In this document: positions 55,333 through 64,000 of the stretch, one piece after another
Layout: the number at the start of each line of letters is the position of its first letter
How positions within the stretch are numbered: position 1 is the first letter of the stretch
Source: Spirometra erinaceieuropaei
Lineage: Eukaryota; Platyhelminthes; Cestoda; Diphyllobothriidea; Diphyllobothriidae
Direction of reading: 5' to 3'
Assembly: GCA_902702965.1 (NCBI GenBank)
Contig: CACRXP010000687.1
Span: 184,141 to 248,140, forward strand
DNA: 64,000 bases
Made by a program: the position numbers and the translations under genes
The notes under the pieces: model-generated
Seen by the model: the letters and a program-made list of their open reading frames with translations, nothing else
Database searches by the model: none
What the model was told of the DNA's origin: nothing

Positions 55333-55700
55333 CAGTGAGTGACCTATCTCATAAAATGTTGCCAGAAATTCTGAAATACGTTTTGGATTCTTAAGGATTA
55401 CTTGGTCGCGGTTGTTATACTGTTTATCTTGCGGCATACTCTTATAACATTTCAGACCTGGCAAGATGTCGGCTTTTAAATGTTTTCCTTTTTAATCTCC
55501 TGTAGAAAGCGTGCTGGGTAAAAAAGACTACTTACGTAGCACGCATTTTTCCCATAGATTTTTGATGGTCTTGGAAATTCAAATATATTTTATATTAGCC
55601 ATAAAAAATATGCCGTCTTTTAGTCAATCAATAGAAAATCACGTCTTCTTTATATTTTATACTTAGGGAGGGAGTATAAGTAGGTGTTTAAAACGGATGA
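55333..55700 (+). mobile_element. TA-palindrome variant B, left half only
   Basis: TA|CAGTGAGTGACCTATC at 55331 onward follows the left arm of the 45373-46370 copy through CCTGTAGAAAGCGTGC and GGGAGGGAGTATAAGTAGG (about 55680). The right arm is absent; similarity ends near 55700. Confidence 0.7.
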
Positions 55701-57780
55701 AAACAGCAGTATTTTTGCTTCGGGGAAATATTATATTTTTATTATTTCACAGAAAGTATTGCGGTAGCTTCGCATGCTTTCGCATATTTTGCTTCGTTAA
55801 GCAAGGTACACAGCGAAGAAAAAATATTACTAAGAAAGCAATTGGAGAAATTTGAGAAAGTAGTATATAATAACTTTGCTAAATGGTGATTCTTCCACCT
55901 CCTGTTAAAAACTTATATTCCTTACAAACAAATGGATTGTAGTGGTACAGAGAACAAATCTAAAATATACTATTTTTAAATTATTTGAAAATCAAAAACC
56001 CATTTGAAACACGCGAACACTCATATGTCAAGTGCACACTTTTGCAAGACTTGAAGTGCAATTGAAAAAAAAGAAAAATTTATTTCTGCACTTTCTGTGG
56101 GCACAATTAATTTTTTTAGGGTGCTGGCTATCAGAAAAAGCACTTGGCACTATATGTGTTCTCTTTTCACGATGCTTTTTCGAGAGAACCCTTGCAGCCT
56201 AAGCGGCCATTAACGCTGACATACTCTATGTCACAATACTTTGTCTGTAACAGCGAAGACCACGTATGTGACGTCGTACACAATCAGCAGTATTATAATT
56301 CAACTCAGGCTCATCTGTGCACCCGATAGCATACCGGAAAAACCCAAGTATGTTTTTCTGAGCTACCTCATTACTGTGTCTTTTGCTGATGTACTATTGA
56401 ATGCAAAACATGTTTTCAACAGCTCAAACTTCTCATTTACCTAACCAAATATATTGGGCAAACATGCCAAAATGTATCAAAACGTTTTTTAGATAAAATT
56501 AAATAAATAATGTTAATATGAAGAACGTCTATTGATAACATACTTTAACTAAAACAGTCAGCACTGTAAGGCAGTTAAATTCGCCTATTTATTACTATAG
56601 ACATTACGGATTTTGAACATTGGCGTCTTTAGCCGACTAAAACGATCGGTTTGCCGGTTTGTGTTTGTGTAAACGTTTAAATACACCTAAGCAACCTTCC
56701 ACAACTCTATCCGAAAATATATAGAAGACACGCCTTATCATTTACATTATCATAACAAGAAACCTATTGCACACAAAAACTCAGGACGCACTTGGCCCAG
56801 GGAAAACACAAAGAATTTTAATACACGCATGTCCCTTAATAAAGTATATATATATGGATGTCCAGATTCTATATAGTGAAATTTAAAAAGACAAGTGTAA
56901 CTGCCTACATGTTTATAAAACTTTGCAGAATAAATGGCATTTTTTGGACCAACCTGTTCACTTTATTTTAAAAAAATAACATCAATAAAATCTTCTATCG
57001 TGGTGGTTGGCATACAGCTATTGGCAAACACTAAGTCTCATATGTTGCCTTTTGTACCTTCAAAAATGCTTTTAAGTGACTTATTGTGAACAAGTTTTTG
57101 TAGTTTTGGCATTCGGTGTTGAACCTCAACTGCTCTTTACTGAAGGCACCCTCTTGCGTTGCTGAGAACTTGGCATACAGCGACGAGCGCGTTGCCTTAA
57201 TTCACACCACCCGTCATCGAGCTTGCATTAGAGATTTTCCCGTTGTTTTTGAGGCAAACCATTATTCCCCTGTGAAACATCTTGCTATTTGAATAATTAA
57301 ATTCGTACATCCGAAGTTAAGTGTCATTTTAATGTCCGTCATGATCCACTGTACAGAAGTCCACAATCCTCATTCTCGGGCAAATTATGCTCAGTTGTTT
57401 TGTAGTGTTAGGAACAATAAAGATTTTCTTGAAGAGATCAGTGATCCTGACGCGCATATAAGCAGCAAAAAGAACAGGGATGGCGAGGTTCGGTAACACT
57501 TGGAGAATTGAGATTTTAAAACTTGGGTTTGCAGATATGGGTGATGCTGGTGTGTTTGGAATGTTGAAGTTAGGTCTTTGCTTTGGCAAATTTTTAATAT
57601 TAAATTTGTAAAAAAACATATACGATGTATGTGAGCCTGGTGGCCATCTGGTAGATTCTAGGTGAATTACTTAGGAAGTCCTGCTTGGACAGTCAAAGTA
57701 CTGTATCACATTTGATGGATTTCAGACGCTGAATTATGTTGCGAGTGCAGCTTTACCCAAATGTGATTAAACATGCGTCC
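55701..57780. other. No recognised feature
   Basis: AT-rich with short frames. A 96-codon minus-strand frame (57329-57619) has no recognisable domain. Confidence 0.3.
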
Positions 57781-57784
57781 TCCG

Positions 57785-57875
57785 GCAGGAGCTCGTAAGT
57801 CAGGCGGTTAGAGTTTTTTGCAGAACTAAAGCCTTTCCTTTGTTGTTATGGGTTCGAATACCACGGTGTCGTCAA
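57785..57875 (+). other. tRNA-like/SINE-like Pol III boxes
   Basis: GTAAGTCAGGCGGTTAGAG (A-box-like, about 57796-57814) and GGGTTCGAATACC (B box, about 57850-57862). Spacing suits a Pol III type 2 promoter with a long variable region. Not a convincing tRNA cloverleaf; possibly a SINE head. Confidence 0.35.
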
Positions 57876-58379
57876 GGTTTTCGCAGTTGGGTCAATACGA
57901 GTAAACCTCTATCAACCTGCACGGCTTCGGCGCATATGCAAATATTCGCAGATTGTCGTGAGTGATTTCAGTACTTTGTCTTTTTCCCAGTTCTGTTTGA
58001 CGCTGATAGTCCAGTAGTGTGAACAGCTCTATGTACCTTTTGGCATGTCATCACGACCTACGAGTAGCAGAAGCATACGCTACTTAGAGATGGCTGCAGT
58101 GGAAGTTTTGTGGTACGAACTCATAATTCGAGGTTGAGCACACTGGCAGCCACAATTGAACCCGAATGCAATTTTGTTTGCGGCAAGGGCAGACTAAATG
58201 AATGACGACGGCCCGATATTTTTGATGGTTGGATCCCGAAGCTAGGTCAATTTTATTTCTAATTTGCCGGACAGTCAGCAATTATATTGAATCTGGGGTT
58301 AAAGCGGAAAATCTGGACACCAACAATTGGGAAAGAGACAACCAGGGCGTTCGGGGAGGGGAGCCACTTGCGAGCACGA

Positions 58380-59210
58380 TAGCGCAAGCTAAGTACGAAT
58401 AACCCAAACACTCATCACCTATCTGTTCAGAAGGTGTGCGGTACAGCATGAATGGGTTTGTTGGGACATAAATGTTCACAGAAAACGTGTTCATGTGAAG
58501 AACTAGGAAAAAAAAGGATAATGTAGAATATCATGCGAAAATAGCCTTTTAATTGAGCATTAACTTTAATGTTCTTTAGAAGTAAGCGAATTGTTAAATA
58601 TGCTCATCACGTTTCATCATACAGGTTACAAACGACGCTTCCAAGTGACAAAACAGTTCGCATAAGCTACAGCTCAGCATCCGCTTTGATCGCTGACTCA
58701 ATTAGAGGACGATCTCCACGCGGGAGTTTAAATCGATAAACATTCATTCAGTTGTGAGTAACAGCTCATGCAGTGACGTACATGTGCTGTGCCCTCCAGT
58801 TTAGCATCAGCATCTCATATAAATTTTGAACAGTCTCGATTTGTGTTTGACAAGACTTTGTGATAAGCATAACACGGCCACCACCGTGCACTCCGTTTAT
58901 TAAGGAAAACTTAAAATAATGTTCAAAAACATAATATATCTCCACTCGTATATCAGAAGGTTTCAAATAGATGAGTAACGCTATACTACATGGGCCGGTG
59001 GGCTTGTTGTATTCAAAAGACAACAATATTCCATTTTCTATCGGACACGGTGAACACATTTTAACTTAGCAAAGATGGTCCTATGACAAATATCCCACTG
59101 GTAATTCAAAAAATGCTGCTTCAGCGGCTCGACTTCTCACCATCTAGGTAGCCGTCACGCGTTTGCCAAGCCCAACAAAAATCCAGCAAACGTCGGAGCA
59201 GAGACGTAAT
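58380..59210 (+). repeat. About 800-bp direct repeat, first copy
   Basis: Aligns in the same orientation with 63180-64000. Shared blocks include TGTTAAATATGCTCA (58594), ACATGTGCTGTGCC (58780), ATATTCCATTTTCTATCGGA (59026) and CTCACCATCTAGGT (59136). No coding frame is shared between the copies. Confidence 0.75.
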
Positions 59211-60945
59211 AAACAAAATTCGACCAGCCCAAGGTCGAATAACTTTTCACGACATTTGCATTTTAGTTAGCTTGTGTGCGTTCAACGCATTTACAAGTAT
59301 ATGTCGATTGAGATTTCCAAAACAGCAGCATCATGCCTCGCTCATTTTGTTAAGTCGTTTACGTCCGTGAAGAAGAAGTGATTCTTCGGATGAAACACAT
59401 TGAATGTCAGTGTCAATGACCCTAGCACCCGAATGCTTGCAATGCGGTCCGGGCGGACACAGAGTTGTGGGATGATTTTGGATAAAAAAATTACTTTTTG
59501 CAATAGTCTTCCCTTGACAAGCTAATACGACTGATATTACTTAATCTCTACTATGCAGCATTCCCAAATTTCAACTGGTTAATCTGACGCCGCACATGCC
59601 TGATTTTATATCACAGTCAGGTCAGGCAGAATGTGTTTACCGTCTTGTCTGTGGGAAATTTCTGCAAGTCACGTCTTGATCATTAAAATGTCAGGCCAGA
59701 TGGCGGCATTTTAAATTAGATCAACTCTTCTTTGGTCTAAAGCAAAGCAGCTTTCTGCTTCATACTGACGGTCGTCTTGTTGGTCGATAACACTGGATTA
59801 GCAGTTTTGAGATTTGACTACTAAACGACAGCAATTGCAGACTTTGCTAGGAGTGAAGGCTAGCATACGCCGTCTGAGGATGATGACAGCCCATAGTATA
59901 CGCGCAAAGATGGGAGCGATTCGAGTTCAAAGATGCGAACAGAATTGTCTACACCTACTGTGTGGTTTAAAGGTCTAATCGCCTCATACGCTCAGTGCGT
60001 GTGCAGAGCAATTAGCTGATACGCATGACGAAATATCGCGTCGTGCAGCTTATGTTTGGTATATGTCTACATTCGAGTATTACCGTGTTTATTGGCAGAT
60101 CGTTATGCATCCAATAAGTTTTCTATATTTTAAGATTCACCGGTACACAACATGTGGGAAGTGTTATTCAGAAATGCACTTGATCCAGGATGCTGTGCAC
60201 GGAATCCATGGCTAGTATCTACTGAAAAATCCGATAAGCCAATTCAATCGTCATCACAAAAAACTATTTGCATTATATTATTCGAAAAGTCAGAAGTGCT
60301 TGGCAGTGAGGGCTGAATGTGTTTTCGATGGGAAACATCCGATTGTCCCCATAAGAACTCAGAGAAATGCATGCATATTACGCCAGCAGGTCTTTGAAGA
60401 GCATTACTTTAAATGATGTCAATATTTATTGCAATGGAGAGAAACCTCCAAACCGGATGAATGCCTGTTTTTGCAGGAAAAGATGTTCATACACGAGCCT
60501 CCTTTGTTACTCACGTAGCTGACTGAGGTTGATTGTAACCGCACTCTTAAAGATATCTTTGCCATCTGGGGTCGGATTCATAAAATTGGCCCTACTTATT
60601 TTGCAGAAATAACGAAAAGTCGTGGGCAACTTTAAGCCAATCTTATGTTCTCTATAGGTGCCCATACCACAGGAGCTTTAATTCACGGCAGTATTGCAGT
60701 CGTTCGTAAAGAGATCTTTATTCCTCTGCTAGGAAATAAAGCGATTTACTCATTAAACTGACCTACTTATTAAGGATAAAATTAATGGTACACTAAAACC
60801 TGGGCGTGCAAAAACGCACAGTTGTCTTTTGGTCTCTTCCTTTTCCAAGCATTTCCTGGAATCTAGAAATTCATTTTTCAAGACTGAATTCTTAATTATT
60901 TACCGGAAAGGATTTTTATAGAAGGTAAATCTTTACTCGAAATCG
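59211..60945. other. No recognised feature
   Basis: No gene or repeat recognised between the direct repeat and the 3' end of family copy 5. Confidence 0.3.
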
Positions 60946-60947
60946 CG

Positions 60948-60953
60948 TTTATT
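60948..60953 (-). terminator. Poly(A) signal of family copy 5
   Basis: AATAAA on the minus strand about 55 nt after the TGA stop. Confidence 0.55.
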
Positions 60954-61007
60954 CAACACGACAAAAGGATCTTTTTCATATCTTTCGCTTTGACATCATG
61001 CTGAAAG

Positions 61008-62006
61008 TCACTGGTGACAATCTCTGGTCTGACTATCCAATATAGCTCGTTTAAGGTACACATAGAAATCTCCGGCATTCATTCTTAACAAACCTAATAA
61101 AAGGCCGTTGGTGGATGCATAGGGGCACGTTATGCCGTTTGCGAATACCCTGCAAAGATCTAGGGAGGACAGTCGAATCATATTTGGTGGGCGATTTTCT
61201 TCTTCCCAATAAGTAAAGTCAATCGTTGCCTTTATTGCTAAGTCACGTAGATTAAACGGAAAATATCCGGGTTTAATGCCGTGGTTATCGACTTCTTCCC
61301 AATGTCGCATCTAATTTAAAAATATATGTGCCTTTAGTAAGGATCTGAGTGAAATATACAGCTAAGGAAACTGCATAAAGCATTGCGGAAATGTAGAACA
61401 AGTATAATTCGTATATGCCTTACTTGTCGCAGAATATGGATTTCAAATTTAGGAATTCGAGATAGGCACGTGTATTGCATGTAGCTCGCCGGTAATATAT
61501 CTCTCAAGAATGAGCATGTAAAAATTGAGGATGTCCGATTAATTATTATTTTGACGTCTGTACGTTTTTTTCCAACCACACGCACGCCTTTGAAACCGAG
61601 GTGAAACGATTGTCGTACGAGGTATTCCGCGACTTCACCAAGGTTAATGCCGCCGTCATTTCGAGGACATTTCGGTATTTCTAGTAATAATAAGCCTCGT
61701 AAAATTATTAGATATGTAATAATTAAAGGGTTGTCGATGAGAAAAGGAATTTTTCACGCACGATATTTCCTGTATACTGCAACCAACTAATCGCGAACTG
61801 TTCGCAGGAAACATTAAGGACATAAGGTTGTCTAAGTCAACAAGGGCAAATAAATGTAATTCATTAAGGATGCACATAATTCTCTTTACCATTATTTACG
61901 TAGAATGTTAAGGTCAATGGCACTGAAGAGACGAAATCTTACTATTCATATAAAAACAACATTCTGCAAATTTGAAGAAAATATAAATTGCAGCCTGCGA
62001 TTTCAT
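61008..62006 (-). CDS. CPR-TYW family secreted protein, copy 5 (intact, 3 exons)
   Basis: Minus-strand exons 62006-61943 (64 nt), 61680-61424 (257 nt) and 61310-61008 (303 nt) join into 207 codons. Donors AATA|GTAAGA and ACAA|GTAAGG; acceptors TTACTAG and AAATTAG; introns 262 and 113 nt; phases 1 and 0. The leader MKSQAAIYIFFKFAECCFY is hydrophobic but less regular than in copies 2 and 4. The mature part has IPKCPRN (C26), INLGEVAEYLVRQ, IFTCSFLRD (C77), YMQYTCLS (C93), ATIDFTYW (135-142), NMIRLSSLDLC (C160), TCPY (C169) and RDCHQ (C205). NRT at 69-71 is a possible N-glycosylation site. With copy 3 it forms a second subfamily. No known domain recognised. Confidence 0.78.
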
Positions 62007-62039
62007 GTTTTCACTAACAACAGTATATCCCGTATTTAC

Positions 62040-63180
62040 TAAAAATTTAAATTATCAGTAACCAACGAAATTTGAAATGAAATGGCCTCCTCGTCATTGG
62101 TTAGGTATGTCAGCAAACGCTCTGACATGCGCAACGTATACCAACCATCTGATATATTGGAACAGCAGAACTGGTTGTCAGCATTCCAATTACCTTGTGG
62201 TGATGCATTCGGAAACAATGTGTGGCTTACGTCTAGGGTTAACTAAAGTTTGTTTTTATGGTTGATGTCTACCTAGAATTGGGAGAGGAAATGAAATTCT
62301 GATCTGTTTTTCCATGTCGCATAGTCACTCTGCTATGTCGTCCACCCAATTATGGCCTTTCTGTGTTTAGTGACAGTTTAAATGGAGTAAGTTTCGTTGT
62401 TCGGTATAATAAGTTCAGTTCATTTTTGCTAAGACGACGTCCAAACAGTTTCGGTTAGGTTGATGATTCAAAATCTACTTTTAATCGAAGTCAGTAATGT
62501 ACACGTTTTGTGGCGCATGTCTTGTAGGCTGTCAGCTAATTAATGATGAACATAAATTCCTTGTTTCTTGTCAATTCTAGTGTACGTTAACACTTTCTAA
62601 CACATGCCGGACGATTTTCCCGTTCGGAGGCGAGATCGACAGTACGTGATGTCAAACTGGATGATTTGCGACGCCGATGGTTCGATCGATCACCGTCACG
62701 TCATGTCGATGGGTATGCACCATCTACAACTCCGCAAAAAACAACAAGGTAGTGACCCCCGATAATTTGTGACTAAAAATGAACTTACAAGTAAGCGGGA
62801 ATGGAAACTGACTAATGACGCATTTTGGACTGAATTCAACGTTCACATACAGGTTACTTTACAATTTATCTTAATCAAATTATTGAATGCTGGCAGCTTC
62901 TAATAATTTCTGGTTTTTCATGGGCAAAATTAATTTGTGGATGCAAAACTTATGATTATTTTAGAGATTTCATCTATCGAGCCAATTATTGACTTCTTCA
63001 TAGGAGCCTCATCTTAACTACCTACGGTTATCTGGTAACTACTAAGACAAGTGGTAATATGATGGAGCATGTCTACTACACGCAAACGTTTGCGGACTGT
63101 AGGTCTTTCAACGTCAAACAGTTCAGTAATTCCTTAAAGCCTCTGCGATTGATGGTGAACTATGAGCTCCTTCGATTTAA
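62040..63180. other. No recognised feature
   Basis: 5' flank of copy 5 and following DNA. No TATA box at the distance seen for copies 2 and 4; TATATC at about 62024-62029 is too close to the ATG to be convincing. Confidence 0.3.
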
Positions 63181-64000
63181 CCTAACACTCATTACCGACC
63201 TGTTCGAAAGGTGTTCAGGACCTAGACTTTTCATATTTAGATGGGCTACGTAAAACTTAATTTGCACACACAGCATGGGCCTGTGAAGTCTTGGGAAAAA
63301 AATGTCAGGAAAAATATTATCCGGAAATAAATTTTTAATGGGACTTGTGTTTAAATGTCCTTAAGAAGTTAACCAACTGTTAAATATGCTCAACACGTCC
63401 CATGAGTCAGCTCGCATTCTGCGCTTCCATGAGGCAATGTAGTACGCATTACAAACGGCCGAGCAACCTCTTTGATCACGGCCTCAATTCGAGGAAAGTA
63501 TCTGCGCGGAAGTCCATATCGATTGCCATTTATCTAGTTGTAAGGAACTGGCCTTGCAGTGGCACACACATGCTGTGCCACCTCCAGTTCAGCTACTGCA
63601 TCTTATCTAAATGTTGGGCTGTCCGATTTGGGAAAGCATAACACACGACCTCTGTCGCGCATTCCCCTTATTACGGAAAACTTGAAATAATATTAATAGA
63701 TAAAATATATCACCTCTCGTTTATTCGAATGTTTTCAAATGGTTGCAAAGAGCTGCACTACATGGGTCAGTGCACGTGTTTTATTCAAAGTATAGCAATA
63801 TTCCATTTTCTATCGGACACAATGAACTCATATTAACTGAGCAATGATGGTTCTATGCCGAATACCTGACTGGTGGATCAAAAAATACTGTTTCAGTGGC
63901 TCGACCTCTCACCATCTAGGTGGCCGTCGGGCGTTTGCCAAGCCTAGCAAAAATCCAGCAAAATCCCTAGCCAGAGAAGTAAGAGGAAAGGTAGATCAGG
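63180..64000 (+). repeat. About 800-bp direct repeat, second copy, cut by window edge
   Basis: Same-orientation partner of 58380-59210, still matching at the last bases (GCCAAGCC and AAAAATCCAGCAAA near 63935-63965). The pair brackets about 4 kb containing family copy 5. Confidence 0.75.

Noticed and set aside
57329..57619. 96-codon frame resembling a small membrane protein
   Set aside because: No recognisable motif, no splice or promoter context and no partner in the window; a chance frame is likelier.
1..64000. Prokaryotic systems, CRISPR arrays, phage or plasmid modules
   Set aside because: No array-like spaced repeats, no operon-style ORF packing and no prokaryotic gene families. Introns, LINEs and PLEs show animal nuclear DNA.
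1..64000. LTR retrotransposon or retroviral genes
   Set aside because: No gag/protease/integrase motifs or paired LTRs were recognised; all RT motifs found are of the LINE (FADD) or Penelope (YxDD with GIY-YIG) type.

Overview
The window looks like eukaryotic, intron-containing, repeat-dominated DNA from a parasitic flatworm, most likely a large cestode genome of the diphyllobothriid type. That is an inference from three things: abundant Penelope-like elements (PLEs) with a GIY-YIG endonuclease, CR1/Jockey-type LINEs with FADD reverse transcriptases and a (TCTGA)n 3' tail, and small GT/GC-AG introns. There are no operons, ribosome-binding sites, CRISPR arrays, rRNAs or intact tRNAs.

The only host genes I can support form one family, here called the CPR-TYW family. 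It is a three-exon gene encoding a small, apparently secreted protein of 205-207 aa with six cysteines after the signal peptide. Five copies lie on both strands: copy 1 (5407-6345 +, decayed), copy 2 (12154-13571 +, intact), copy 3 (27775-29476 +, one nonsense codon), copy 4 (40721-42117 -, intact) and copy 5 (61008-62006 -, intact). Exon 1 is 64 nt and exon 2 is 257 nt in every copy where they can be measured; exon 3 is 297 or 303 nt; intron phases are 1 and 0. The four better copies align without gaps except for the last two residues. I do not recognise the family.

Copies 2 and 4 sit in two arms of a diverged inverted segmental duplication, about 6470-16115 against 38220-49575. The arms are colinear apart from a PLE inserted in the left arm (7945-11316) and about 5.2 kb of extra sequence in the right arm (about 42890-48080).

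Region by region: 0-2.0 kb, LINE ORF1 and start of ORF2 (minus strand). 2.2-4.9 kb, degraded PLE with an inverted tail fragment. 5.4-6.4 kb, family copy 1. 7.9-11.3 kb, PLE hairpin with about 800-bp arms. 12.1-13.7 kb, copy 2. 15.2-16.1 kb, palindromic element C. 16.2-19.9 kb, nested LINE, PLE, TA-flanked palindromic element and second PLE. 20.1-24.5 kb, two LINE copies. 25.7-31.4 kb, three TA-palindromes and copy 3. 33.5-34.8 kb, second LINE ORF1 remnant. 35.0-35.4 kb, telomere-like degenerate tract. 38.2-49.6 kb, right arm with copy 4. 49.9-54.8 kb, three PLE remnants. 58.4-64 kb, an 800-bp direct repeat pair around copy 5. The rest is unassigned AT-leaning DNA.

All boundaries and similarities were judged by eye; no alignment or database search was run.
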